Origin: a virus
DNA length: 22,816 nucleotides
Direction: 5' to 3' (one strand)
Virus record (IMG/VR): IMGVR_UViG_3300031980_000006
Location: 1 to 22,816 of that record
Program-made: the position numbers and the translations under genes
In this document: positions 5,862 to 13,629 of the stretch, in pieces
How the letters are laid out: every line of letters begins with the position of its first letter
Numbering within the stretch: position 1 is the stretch's first letter
Notes under the pieces: model-generated
The model's database searches: none
The model's input: the letters and a program-made list of their open reading frames with translations, nothing else
What the model was told of the DNA's origin: nothing

Positions 5862-6704
5862 ATGGTCTTGCCAATTTTCAGTTTGGCGCGGCAATTCAAC
5901 TTTAGAGTCGTGATAAAAGACGGCGCTTACTTGTTAGGCGGCGCGGGTTTTGCATTCATCCCGATCGAGGGCGCTTTCAAGACGGCGCGCAAAATCCTGC
6001 GCATTCCACCTGAGGACGGGCGACTTCGCTTTGAAAGCGGCGTGGTTATCGTCGAGCGCGATAATGGGCTGAGCCTTGCTGAGGAGGCTTTGGCGACCGA
6101 GCCTTATAAGCACAAGCTACCGCGCCGCAATCGGGAGCGCATATTGCGCGGGTTCACTATCCCTAACAACATGCTCCCCGAATGGATAGGCGGTCTTAGC
6201 TTACCCGCCGCCATAAGCGATCATTTGGTTTGTTTACCCGCCCGCCGCGTTAGCTTTTCGGATGGATATGCAACGGTTTTGACGCCTGACTGCCATATCT
6301 CGACGCCTATCAATCCTGAAATTGATATCGGCAAGGCGTTCGATATGGGCTTGATACTCACGGCGCGGGCGTTATCCTTCTATAGCTGCGCGGTTGTTGA
6401 AAGCGGTTTGCGATATTCCGATAACACACGCGGAGTGTACGTATTTGCGCAAGCGCTCAAGCCGCTCAAGCCTTGTCGCTTTGAAGGCGGCGATGTGATT
6501 CCAGCGCATATGCTGAGCTACCGTGTCTTGGGTGAAGAGGCTGTGGTTGATTTAAGTTGTATTGATCGCGAGCCGATTCGTGTCTCGCGCAGTCCGTTTG
6601 TGGCTATGATGCAAACTGCTAAGACGATCCGCATCAAAGTGGTTCGGAATTTCGCAATGATTGAAACCGAGAGCGGGATCGGTAGCCTCAGGCTGAGGAG
6701 TTGA
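5862..6704 (+). CDS. Unrecognised protein between terminase and portal genes
   Basis: The product has 280 residues from ATG 5862, with AGAGGAG seven bases upstream. It is mostly predicted beta-strand with alternating hydrophobic residues, no membrane segment and no cysteine cluster. Repeated strand-turn-strand units such as LRFESGVVIVERDNG and IRIKVVRNFAMIETESGIG loosely resemble the strands of DNA polymerase sliding clamps, which have short glycine turns at similar places. I could not find a clamp signature, so this is only a thought; a clamp used in late transcription, as in phage T4, would fit the sigma factors nearby. It is the first gene after the control region and ends two bases before the portal start, so it is co-transcribed with the head genes. 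A structural role is equally possible. Confidence 0.75.
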   Translation: MVLPIFSLARQFNFRVVIKDGAYLLGGAGFAFIPIEGAFKTARKILRIPPEDGRLRFESGVVIVERDNGLSLAEEALATEPYKHKLPRRNRERILRGFTIPNNMLPEWIGGLSLPAAISDHLVCLPARRVSFSDGYATVLTPDCHISTPINPEIDIGKAFDMGLILTARALSFYSCAVVESGLRYSDNTRGVYVFAQALKPLKPCRFEGGDVIPAHMLSYRVLGEEAVVDLSCIDREPIRVSRSPFVAMMQTAKTIRIKVVRNFAMIETESGIGSLRLRS

Positions 6705-6706
6705 GC

Positions 6707-9175
6707 ATGGCGAAACGGGCGTCTATCCGCCGCAAATTGGCGCGGCGTTTTCAGGTAAGCCAACAGTTCAGTAGGGCGTGGTATGTCGGCGACGCGACCC
6801 GCTCCGATAAATTGCCGCCCGCTGAGATGAGCGTCGGCAATGCAGGTCTGTTCAATCGCGATGAACAGGCGGCGATCTACGCCGCTTCAATAACGGCGTG
6901 GGCTTGTGTGAAGTTCAGAGCGGACGCTATCTCTAACATTGATTTGGTCGCGCAAAGCGACCTTGATTCGCAATTAGAGTACTCCCCCGCCCGCGATTTC
7001 GTTGAGAATTCGCGAGAGCTGCTATGGTTGCTATCGGCATCTCTTTTGGTTTTTGGCGGCGCTTTCCTGTATAAGGTTCGCAATGAATACGGCTTGCCGA
7101 CGGCGGTTACTTTCATATCGCCGATGGACATAACGGTTCAGAGCGATTTAGTGACAGGCGAGCCGTCTCGGTTTCTGCTAACGCATTCTTTTCAGGAAAT
7201 CCCGCAACGCGACTTGATTTTCCTACGCTTGCCAACGCCGCTAGGCACGCGGTATGGCAACGCTCCTTCCGATATTATCCGTTATCGGGCGGTAGCGGAG
7301 CGCAACTTAGGCGAATGGTCACGCCAATTCTTTGCTAACTCCGCGCGCCCGGACGGGCTGCTCATCTTTGAAGGCATGATTACGCCTGAACAGCTTGAGC
7401 GGCAAAGGGAGGCTTGGCAACAAATGCGAAGCCCAAGCAATGCGTGGAAAACGTTTGTCGCTGGGTCAACACAAGGCGGCAAATGGACATGGCAACCTAT
7501 CACACCGCCTCCGACCGATTTGGCGATGCGGGATTTCTTGGATCAAATTCGTTTTGATATCTGCGCCGCCTATCAAGTGCATCCTACCCTGTTAGGCGGT
7601 AGCCCGTCCGACCCGCTCGGCGCTTCAAACACTTACAACGATGTTTGGTTGAACCACATCAGGCACGTCGCCTTGCCGATGCTACGCATGATTTTGGAGG
7701 GCGTGAATCGGCAATGGTTACAACGCGATTTCTCCGATATCGGTTATGAGCTGCGCGTTGAAATTGACCTTCACAAACTGAACCGTCTTATTTTGGCGAC
7801 GCCAGAGCGCTTTAGTATGGCTTCCGCCGCCTTTGGTAGCGGCATCATGACTTTGGACGAAGCGCGCCAATTCATTGGTTTGCAGCCTTCGCCGCTGGGC
7901 TTGCAAACGGACGCCGCTCGCGTCTTGCCGTTCTATCAAGGCGGCGTCTTGACCCTGAACGAGGCGCGCGCCGCGCTCGGCTTAGATAGGTTGCCAACAG
8001 GCGATGTTGTATTGGTCAACGGCGTCCCGACTCCCGTCGTTGAGATCGGCAAGCCTGTTCAGCAGCCGTTGTTGGCGCCCCCGCCTGTTCCAACACAATT
8101 GCCTTTGATTACCGAATCGCCCGCTCAGGATGATGAGGATTCGGCGGGTGAAGAGCGCGCGCCGCTAAGCGCCGAACAAATCGCCGAGCTGCGCAGTTGG
8201 CATTCGGCGGTTTTAAGCCATGCTATCCAACAGGGGGACTTTAATGCTCCGTTCAAACCCGTCAAATTGCCTCAAAAATTGGCGAATTGGATAGCCGAAC
8301 AGCTGCGAGGCTACTGGAATCCCGACTTGATTTTTGAGCGGGCTGAAAGGCTTGAAATTGAAGCGCCTATTGAGGCCGCGGACGGTAGCGCTTTTTGGCG
8401 GCAGTTGGAAAGCGATCCTTCGCTAAACTCGCTTTTCGCCGACTTGTTTGTTGAATCACAGCGGCTTAGCGAGGATGATTTGGCTCAACTCGACGCGCTT
8501 GTGAGCGACACGCCTGCATCGGAATTGGAAAGCGCGCTGTTGGCATGGTTCAGCGAATGGTTAGAGCGCCATGCGCCTGATTATGAGCAGCGTTTTGCAA
8601 AGCATTACGCGGGCGCGTTTGTGAGCGGGGTCAAGGCGGCTGATGAGCAGTTGCGAAGCGCGGTCGCCAAACGCGATTTGACTTTCACAATTGATTGGAA
8701 TCTAGTCGCGGACGAGGCGGTCGCTTACGCGCTTAATCAATCGGCGCGGCTAGTCAAGCAAATCAACCAAACGACTTTGCTGCAATTACAACAAGCGATT
8801 GCAGACGCGGTTAAAGAGGACGCTTCAATAGCGCGGTTGCGCGACGCCATTGCGGGGGTGTTTGCAGTACAGGGATACCCGCTTTCACAACAATTGCTCA
8901 ATCGCGCGCAGTTGATCGCGGAAACCGAGCTGACTCGCGTTTACACGGAAGGCGCTTTTGAGCGTTACAAGACCGCCGGCGTGAAACGCGCAATTTGGCA
9001 GACCGCTCAGGACAAGGACGTTTGCTCAACTTGCCGCTCCCGACATAACGCGGTAAGCGATTTTCAGCGCGGGTGGCGATCGGCGTTAGACGGTCAATAC
9101 TTGACGCCGCCCGCTCATCCACGCTGCCGTTGTTTCACCATTCCTGTTATAGAGGATGTTACCAATGGCGTTTGA
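6707..9175 (+). CDS. Portal protein fused to a Mu gpF/SPP1 gp7-like head morphogenesis domain
   Basis: The product has 822 residues. GAGGAG lies six bases before ATG 6707, so I reject an in-frame TTG at 6701 that directly abuts it. The N-terminal half, to about residue 400, is a phage portal: AIYAASITAWACVKFRADAI, FGGAFLYKVRN, GLLIFEGMITPEQLE, CAAYQVHPTLLGGSPSDPLG and a helix ending in MLRMILEGVNRQWLQ. A Pro-rich then acidic linker follows (about 440-490). The last 110 residues (AQLIAETELTRVYTEGAFERY, then DVCSTCRSRH and PPAHPRCRC) are the minor head protein domain found as separate genes gpF in Mu and gp7 in SPP1, including its typical Cys pairs. The portal is the DNA channel at one head vertex and the gp7-type domain is packed with it. 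The fusion ties their ratio to 1:1. Confidence 0.93.
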   Translation: MAKRASIRRKLARRFQVSQQFSRAWYVGDATRSDKLPPAEMSVGNAGLFNRDEQAAIYAASITAWACVKFRADAISNIDLVAQSDLDSQLEYSPARDFVENSRELLWLLSASLLVFGGAFLYKVRNEYGLPTAVTFISPMDITVQSDLVTGEPSRFLLTHSFQEIPQRDLIFLRLPTPLGTRYGNAPSDIIRYRAVAERNLGEWSRQFFANSARPDGLLIFEGMITPEQLERQREAWQQMRSPSNAWKTFVAGSTQGGKWTWQPITPPPTDLAMRDFLDQIRFDICAAYQVHPTLLGGSPSDPLGASNTYNDVWLNHIRHVALPMLRMILEGVNRQWLQRDFSDIGYELRVEIDLHKLNRLILATPERFSMASAAFGSGIMTLDEARQFIGLQPSPLGLQTDAARVLPFYQGGVLTLNEARAALGLDRLPTGDVVLVNGVPTPVVEIGKPVQQPLLAPPPVPTQLPLITESPAQDDEDSAGEERAPLSAEQIAELRSWHSAVLSHAIQQGDFNAPFKPVKLPQKLANWIAEQLRGYWNPDLIFERAERLEIEAPIEAADGSAFWRQLESDPSLNSLFADLFVESQRLSEDDLAQLDALVSDTPASELESALLAWFSEWLERHAPDYEQRFAKHYAGAFVSGVKAADEQLRSAVAKRDLTFTIDWNLVADEAVAYALNQSARLVKQINQTTLLQLQQAIADAVKEDASIARLRDAIAGVFAVQGYPLSQQLLNRAQLIAETELTRVYTEGAFERYKTAGVKRAIWQTAQDKDVCSTCRSRHNAVSDFQRGWRSALDGQYLTPPAHPRCRCFTIPVIEDVTNGV

Positions 9176-9701
9176 TGATTTGGAGCGGTTCACAGCCTTC
9201 ATTTCACGGCGCGTTTCGCAACAGGCGCTCGAAGCCGCCTTATTGCAGGCGGCGCGCAAAACAGGCGTCGCGATGGAAAGCCTTGTCTTGCCAATTCCGC
9301 CTCCGCCTAATCGCCCGTTAGCGCCTGTTTATACGCTCGACGGTAAGCCCAGCAAATTCAAGACTGAAAAGCAACGGCGTTACGTGCTATGGGCAATACG
9401 GACGGGCGCGATTCGTGTACCCTATCGCCGAACCAATTCGCTGTACAGGAGCTTGACAAGCAAGGTTGAATTGACAGGTGGTAGAGTCTACATCACAGTC
9501 GGGTCGAACAAGTCTTACGCGCCGTATGTGATAGGCTTCCCTAGACAAGCGAGCTTGGTCTATCCACGAGGCTCGAATCAGCAGAGCTTCTATCATCGCC
9601 AAACAGGGCATAAGAGCTTACCTGAGCAGATTAACCTTCAATTGCCGCGCCTAATGCGCGTTTTCCTAAACGAGTTGCAACAAAACTTTTCTAATCCGTA
9701 A
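9165..9701 (+). CDS. Putative tail-completion or minor head protein (gpG/gp10-like position)
   Basis: The product has 178 residues from ATG 9165. AGAGG lies nine bases upstream, and an ATG at 9156 directly touches it. The gene overlaps the portal-gpF fusion by 11 bases. The C-terminal half contains PYRRTNSLYRSLTSKVEL, VGSNKSYAPYVIG and FYHRQTGHKSL. This follows the pattern 'R-T-x-x-L-x-x-S ... V-G-S/N ... Y-A-x-x-x-x-G ... H' found in HK97 gp10-like and Mu gpG-like tail-completion proteins. In Mu, gpG also follows gpF, which supports the comparison. The expected role is at the head-tail joint or the top of the tail. The similarity is in pattern only, so other neck proteins are possible. Confidence 0.6.
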   Translation: MAFDDLERFTAFISRRVSQQALEAALLQAARKTGVAMESLVLPIPPPPNRPLAPVYTLDGKPSKFKTEKQRRYVLWAIRTGAIRVPYRRTNSLYRSLTSKVELTGGRVYITVGSNKSYAPYVIGFPRQASLVYPRGSNQQSFYHRQTGHKSLPEQINLQLPRLMRVFLNELQQNFSNP

Positions 9702-9733
9702 AACGGCTTTAATCATTCGTTAATCTGCTCCGC

Positions 9734-9761
9734 TTGACAACGGCTTGAGGCGTGCTATCCT
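9734..9761 (+). promoter_or_regulatory. Sigma-70-type promoter of the single-gene unit
   Basis: A perfect -35 TTGACA (9734-9739) and a -10 TATCCT (9756-9761) are separated by 16 bp, in the 105-bp gap between the tail-completion-like gene and the small gene at 9816. It looks like a host housekeeping-type promoter and is the best one in the window. Confidence 0.65.
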
Positions 9762-9765
9762 TTGC

Positions 9766-9792
9766 ATAGCTAACGCTTCTATAGCTAACGCT
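9766..9792. promoter_or_regulatory. Doubled 12-bp repeat just after the promoter, likely operator
   Basis: ATAGCTAACGCT occurs at 9766-9777 and again at 9781-9792, a 15-bp period. Each copy contains the dyad AGC-TAAC-GCT. The first copy begins four bases after the -10 box, so it covers the start site, where a bound repressor would block initiation. A related dyad AGGC-TAAC-GCCT lies upstream of the leftward gene at 5206-5217. Confidence 0.6.
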
Positions 9793-9815
9793 AGTAACTG
9801 TGAAGGATGTACGAA

Positions 9816-10205
9816 ATGATTGATCTCAACCGCTTCGGCTTGTATTCCGCGCTGTACGCATTTGATTTCAAAACACACGCCCTCCTCACCTTTAACGGTG
9901 AAGAGGTTACGGGGCTTGACCAGCCCATTCGTAAGACGTGGAATGCTCAACCGACCGCCTCATTTCTAGCGACAGTCAAACCGCTTGTCTGTTGGTCGCC
10001 GACGCCTGAGGAGGCGGCGTCGCCTTTTATCTTCACCCGCGACGGTGTTTGGATTTACCGCTTTTCGCGGGTTGACTACACGCTTAGCAAGAGAAAAGGG
10101 CTTAAGGGCGCTTTCGGGGATTCCAAGTTTGTAGACCCCGCTTCGCTTGTTAATTTAGCCGCCCGTTGGTACACAACTGTTCTTGAGGCGTGGAAAGCAT
10201 CGTAA
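9816..10205 (+). CDS. Small protein of unknown function in its own transcription unit (moron candidate)
   Basis: The product has 129 residues from ATG 9816, with GAAGGA eight bases upstream. An ATG at 9807 overlaps that ribosome binding site and is less likely. The sequence is soluble and rich in aromatic residues (seven or more Trp and Tyr, for example RDGVWIYRFSRVDYTL and NLAARWYTTVLEAWKAS), with no signal peptide, membrane segment or motif I know. It is flanked by its own promoter and operator-like repeat (9734-9792) and a strong intrinsic terminator (10240-10263), in the middle of the head genes. This is the signature of a moron, a gene expressed independently of the lytic programme that often protects or changes the host. 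Function is unknown; an anti-defence or superinfection role is inference from layout only. Confidence 0.8.
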   Translation: MIDLNRFGLYSALYAFDFKTHALLTFNGEEVTGLDQPIRKTWNAQPTASFLATVKPLVCWSPTPEEAASPFIFTRDGVWIYRFSRVDYTLSKRKGLKGAFGDSKFVDPASLVNLAARWYTTVLEAWKAS

Positions 10206-10239
10206 GCCGTTGACCTGGACGGGTTTGATTCGACCTCAC

Positions 10240-10263
10240 AAGACCGCTTCGGCGGTCTTTTTT
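10240..10263 (+). terminator. Intrinsic terminator with UUCG tetraloop
   Basis: The perfect 8-bp stem AAGACCGC / GCGGTCTT closes a TTCG loop and continues into a six-base T-run (10258-10263). This is the best terminator in the window. It ends the small gene at 9816-10205 and separates it from the capsid gene. Confidence 0.92.
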
Positions 10264-10308
10264 CTCCTTAACAAGCGCCTTGCTAAGTTCCCTATAGAGG
10301 TGAGCGTT

Positions 10309-12447
10309 ATGAGTTGCAAGTATGCTTTTGTCCGCTCAATAGACGGCGATCGTATTCAAGGCTATTTGGCGCTCTGGGGAACGCCCGATCAGCCCGATTG
10401 TTTCGGGACGTGGTTCGACCGCGACGAGCCGCCTGACTTCGGCTTGATTGACGGCGCGCCAATCCGCCTGATGTATGAGCATGGGCAAGACCCTGAAGTC
10501 GGCAAGACGGTAATCGGCAAGGTTGTGCGCACATGGCATGACGATATCGGCGTCGCCTTTGAAGCGGTCTTGTTTTCAGATAATCCTTATTATCGGAAGA
10601 TACGGGATGAAATCAAGCTCGGCTTGTTAGGCGTGAGCAGTGCGTCCGCTGAACATCTTGCCGAGTTTGATGAGGATGGGCGGTTCAGGACATGGTTGCT
10701 ATCTGAGGTTAGCCTTACAAAACGACCGTGCGAACCGCGCATGAAAGTATTGCATGTCGAGTTAACGCGTGATGCGATTCCTGTCTACCGCGCTAAGTTG
10801 ATTGAAGACGATACAACGAGGAGAGATGAAATGGCTACTACACGGTCTTTTGAGGAAATGGGCATTCCGCCCGATGTTGACGCGACTCAGCTCCTGTCTT
10901 CATTGATTGAGCGGGACGGTGTTGAGAGCGTCGTCGCGCTTGTGAAGGCTATGGTGGGCGTTGATTCTATGCCTAGCAACATGGCTGAGATTGCAGAATC
11001 CGTCGAGCAATCGGCGGAGGAGGACGCATCTGTTAGCGACGCGGACGACGCGCCTGAGGATGATATGGCTGAGGAGGACGAGGACGAAACCGAAACCGCT
11101 AAACCCGCCCGCCCGCGCCAAAAGGTCGTCGCCGATCCGAAAGCGGTCGCTAAAGAGATGCTGCGCATGGTTATGCAGCAACCAAAGGAGCGTAAGCCCG
11201 TGATTACTGACGTCCGCGATCGTTTTTATGACGCTCACACGCCCGGTCAATTGGCTTTCGGATATCAGACAGTGCAGCATCTGGTCAAGGCGGGGCGCTT
11301 GGAAAGCTCAGCGCTGCGCGGCGACTTTTTGGCTCGTTTGGCGGCTAAGACCCGTTCTGAGGTGGCTCGCGGCGCATACGCGCGGCTCATGCCGCCCTAC
11401 CGCGCCAATGAAGTCGTGCATACGGGGCAAGCGGGATTCGGCGCGGAATGGATGCAGACCTTGCCCGGCACGGAGCTGTGGGAAAAGGTCTATAGCGAAG
11501 CTCGCCTTTTCAACGCGCTTGTCGAGCGCGGGCTGAACTATGGTGAAATCCCGCGCGGTCACAATCAAGAGACTATTTTGGTCGAGGGCGCTAGTCCGAC
11601 TTTCTATGTCGCGGGTGAGGTCACTGACGTGGCTTCTAACAGCGCTATCCCGACTCCTACATTCGCGACTTCAAAGTTCGCCACAGCTAAGCGCACGCTG
11701 AGCATCAAGAAGCTCGGCGCGGCTGTTGTCTTGTCACGCGAGATGCAAGAAGACACGATCTTTGACGTCCTTACCCAGACCTATACGCAATTGCAGCGTA
11801 AGGCGGCTGAGGAGATCGAGTTCGTCTTGATTAACGGAGATGAGGCGACTGCGGCTAACACGAACATCAATCTGATCGACGGCACGCCGAGCGCAGCCCC
11901 GACGCGCCCGTCTTACCTGCTCTTCAACGGCATTTTGAAGCTGCCGTTGGTCACGAATACGGCGCTCGCCTATGATGCAGGTAACACGCTGACGCCTGCC
12001 GTGTTCCTTGAGCTGCTCAAGCGCTTGCCCGCCGCCGATCAAATCCCTAGCGACCGCCTGTTGTATGTGATGGACATGGACACGGCGATCAAGACGATGT
12101 CGCTTGCCGAAGTGCAGACGCGCGATGTTTTCAGTTTGGCGACTCTTGAGAACGGCATGTTGCCCTTCCTGTACAAGATCGGCGTCTTGCCGAGCGCTTT
12201 CATGTTCAAAGGACGGGCTTCAGACGGTAAGCGGTCGGGTACTGACTCGAATAACAATCGCGGTCGTATCGCGCTAGTCCGCGCCGATCGCTGGGCTTTC
12301 CGTTACAAGCGCCAAATTGAGATCGAGACGGATCGCAACGTTTACACCGATAGCACGACCGTCGTGTGCTTCCTCCGTTGCGGCTTCACTAACTTTGCAG
12401 ACACGACGGGCGCGACGGCAGCCTACAATGTGAGCGTGTCGATCTAA
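10309..12447 (+). CDS. Prohead protease fused to HK97-fold major capsid protein
   Basis: The product has 712 residues from ATG 10309, with AGAGGTGA about six bases upstream. An in-frame TTG at 10183 lies before the terminator and is rejected. Residues 1-160 form an S78-type prohead protease: His 58 in RLMYEHGQDPEVGKTVIGKV, a serine at 110-113 in GVSSAS, and Glu 133 in LSEVSLTKRP, the expected catalytic triad. An acidic segment (about 235-270) resembles the HK97 delta domain used as internal scaffold. The remainder is the capsid fold, with VLSREMQEDTIFDVLTQTY, EEIEFVLINGDEA and VRADRWAFRYKRQIEIETDRN near the C-terminus. The protease should cleave the scaffold and itself during head maturation. 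A strong internal start at 10831 probably yields capsid protein without protease. Confidence 0.93.
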   Translation: MSCKYAFVRSIDGDRIQGYLALWGTPDQPDCFGTWFDRDEPPDFGLIDGAPIRLMYEHGQDPEVGKTVIGKVVRTWHDDIGVAFEAVLFSDNPYYRKIRDEIKLGLLGVSSASAEHLAEFDEDGRFRTWLLSEVSLTKRPCEPRMKVLHVELTRDAIPVYRAKLIEDDTTRRDEMATTRSFEEMGIPPDVDATQLLSSLIERDGVESVVALVKAMVGVDSMPSNMAEIAESVEQSAEEDASVSDADDAPEDDMAEEDEDETETAKPARPRQKVVADPKAVAKEMLRMVMQQPKERKPVITDVRDRFYDAHTPGQLAFGYQTVQHLVKAGRLESSALRGDFLARLAAKTRSEVARGAYARLMPPYRANEVVHTGQAGFGAEWMQTLPGTELWEKVYSEARLFNALVERGLNYGEIPRGHNQETILVEGASPTFYVAGEVTDVASNSAIPTPTFATSKFATAKRTLSIKKLGAAVVLSREMQEDTIFDVLTQTYTQLQRKAAEEIEFVLINGDEATAANTNINLIDGTPSAAPTRPSYLLFNGILKLPLVTNTALAYDAGNTLTPAVFLELLKRLPAADQIPSDRLLYVMDMDTAIKTMSLAEVQTRDVFSLATLENGMLPFLYKIGVLPSAFMFKGRASDGKRSGTDSNNNRGRIALVRADRWAFRYKRQIEIETDRNVYTDSTTVVCFLRCGFTNFADTTGATAAYNVSVSI
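10818..10833 (+). promoter_or_regulatory. Internal ribosome binding site inside the protease-capsid gene
   Basis: GAGGAGAG (10818-10825) precedes an in-frame ATG at 10831 by an ideal distance. It sits exactly at the boundary between the protease domain and the scaffold-capsid part, which argues that it is used. Confidence 0.75.
10831..12447 (+). CDS. Major capsid protein from internal start (nested in the fusion gene)
   Basis: This nested product has 538 residues and begins MATTRSFEEMGIPPD. It has its own near-perfect ribosome binding site and lacks the protease domain. It contains the acidic delta-like segment (about residues 60-95) and the whole HK97 capsid fold. A head needs hundreds of capsid subunits but few proteases, so separate initiation would supply the excess. 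Nested head genes sharing a C-terminus are known in lambda (C and Nu3), where the short product is the scaffold. Here the short product would be the capsid itself, with the full-length fusion as a minor component. Use of this start is inferred from sequence, not shown. Confidence 0.75.
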   Translation: MATTRSFEEMGIPPDVDATQLLSSLIERDGVESVVALVKAMVGVDSMPSNMAEIAESVEQSAEEDASVSDADDAPEDDMAEEDEDETETAKPARPRQKVVADPKAVAKEMLRMVMQQPKERKPVITDVRDRFYDAHTPGQLAFGYQTVQHLVKAGRLESSALRGDFLARLAAKTRSEVARGAYARLMPPYRANEVVHTGQAGFGAEWMQTLPGTELWEKVYSEARLFNALVERGLNYGEIPRGHNQETILVEGASPTFYVAGEVTDVASNSAIPTPTFATSKFATAKRTLSIKKLGAAVVLSREMQEDTIFDVLTQTYTQLQRKAAEEIEFVLINGDEATAANTNINLIDGTPSAAPTRPSYLLFNGILKLPLVTNTALAYDAGNTLTPAVFLELLKRLPAADQIPSDRLLYVMDMDTAIKTMSLAEVQTRDVFSLATLENGMLPFLYKIGVLPSAFMFKGRASDGKRSGTDSNNNRGRIALVRADRWAFRYKRQIEIETDRNVYTDSTTVVCFLRCGFTNFADTTGATAAYNVSVSI

Positions 12448-12457
12448 GGGGGCTACC

Positions 12458-12805
12458 ATGCTGCTGAACATTAAGCAAGGGCAAATCGGGAGCGTGTTGC
12501 GTAAGGTTGTCAGTGCCTCAGGCGCTGACAGCCTAAGCCTCTCTGAAGGCGGCGTTTTGAGATTGACGGGCTCGACCGCTTATGACGTGACTTTGCGTCG
12601 CCCGCGTGTTGGAGCGGAGCTAATCGTGGTCAATCGCGGTAGCGCGGCAATCACGGTAACTTTTCCAAGCGGTTTCACGTGGGACGGCACTAATCGCCGC
12701 GCTAGTTTGCCTGCTAACGCTGTAATCTATGCAGTCGCGGAATCCGATGCTCGGATGATCGTCATCTCGACTGTCGGCGCGATTACCTACTCGAATCCGT
12801 CATGA
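12458..12805 (+). CDS. Small beta-rich virion protein, possible head decoration protein
   Basis: The product has 115 residues from ATG 12458, with AAGGGGG upstream, 10 bases after the capsid stop. It is nearly all alternating strand and turn (LRLTGSTAYDVTLRRPRVG, then AITVTFPSGFTW and AVIYAVAESDARMIVIS), with few charges and no cysteine. Position directly after the capsid gene and the small size fit a decoration or head-fibre protein on the capsid surface. I do not recognise the exact family. Its stop overlaps the next start (ATGA). Confidence 0.65.
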   Translation: MLLNIKQGQIGSVLRKVVSASGADSLSLSEGGVLRLTGSTAYDVTLRRPRVGAELIVVNRGSAAITVTFPSGFTWDGTNRRASLPANAVIYAVAESDARMIVISTVGAITYSNPS

Positions 12806-13629
12806 CGACTAAGCCACTGTTGCGAGTCGGCGAATTCAAGACGCTCGCCAATATCACTTCAAACAGCGCCGATTCGCAACTTTTGACGCTAATCGAGGCT
12901 GAGAGCGAATTCGTCACGGCGCGTTGCCAAAGGCGATTCGATCCGCATGTCGTGACGTTACGTTACACCGCCACGCCGACTTATCGCGGCGGTAACGTAT
13001 CGTCATCAAATCGCCTAGTTCTATTGTTAGACTACGATGTTCAAAAGCTCATCAGCGTGACGAACGGCGATTCGGCGCAGACGGCTATCGCGCTCGCCGA
13101 TGTTGAGCTTGACAAGACGTTGCGCACATTGCGCCTGTTGAGCGACACGCTCATATGGCAAAGCGATGTTGCGGACGGCAAGTTCATCGAAGTCAAGGCG
13201 GAATGCGGGTATGGCTACCGATTTGAGAATAAGGGTAAGACGCTCAGCGCTGCGCTGAACAATACCGCGACGACCTTTCAAAGCGCAGGCGCTTTTGAGC
13301 GCGGTCAACTCGTCAAAATAGATGATGAGTTTCTGTACATTACCGCTGTGAACGCGCCGACTTACACGGTCGAACGCGGCGCTAACGGGACGACGGCTGC
13401 CGCGCACGCGAATGGCGCGGCTATTCTAGAGTTCGACGCTCACCCGTCTATCAAGGATTATGTGAAGCGCGGCGTTCAGCTCCGCTTATCTCAGACGGGC
13501 GCGGTCGTGATCGGGACTAACGCGGCAGGCGACCCGATCCTTCAAAGCATCGGATCGGCGCGCGCTGCGCTTGTGCAGAGCCTTGCTTTAGAAGGCTTAG
13601 TAGATTTGAAAGGTTTTGGCGGCGTATGA
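12802..13629 (+). CDS. Head-tail connector protein with an inserted beta domain
   Basis: The product has 275 residues from ATG 12802, which overlaps the preceding stop. The N-terminal part (LLRVGEFKTLANIT, then LLTLIEAESEFVTARCQRRFD) is typical of HK97 gp6-like connectors, which form a ring under the portal. Residues about 145-213 are an extra module with QLVKIDDEFLYITAV and TVERGANGTTAAAHANGA. This 'D-x-E-x-x-x-V/I-T-x-V ... V-x-R-G-x-x-G-T-x-A-x-x-H' pattern recurs in diverse phage virion proteins as a small beta domain. The C-terminus returns to connector-like helices (HPSIKDYVKRGVQLRLSQ, then SARAALVQSLALEGL). The family assignment is from pattern and position. Confidence 0.7.
   Translation: MTTKPLLRVGEFKTLANITSNSADSQLLTLIEAESEFVTARCQRRFDPHVVTLRYTATPTYRGGNVSSSNRLVLLLDYDVQKLISVTNGDSAQTAIALADVELDKTLRTLRLLSDTLIWQSDVADGKFIEVKAECGYGYRFENKGKTLSAALNNTATTFQSAGAFERGQLVKIDDEFLYITAVNAPTYTVERGANGTTAAAHANGAAILEFDAHPSIKDYVKRGVQLRLSQTGAVVIGTNAAGDPILQSIGSARAALVQSLALEGLVDLKGFGGV

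Noticed and set aside
10268-10298. Promoter for the capsid gene (TTAACA and TATAGA)
   Set aside because: Spacing is 19 bp and the -10 would overlap the ribosome binding site. Too weak to list, though the terminator just upstream means some promoter or antitermination is needed.
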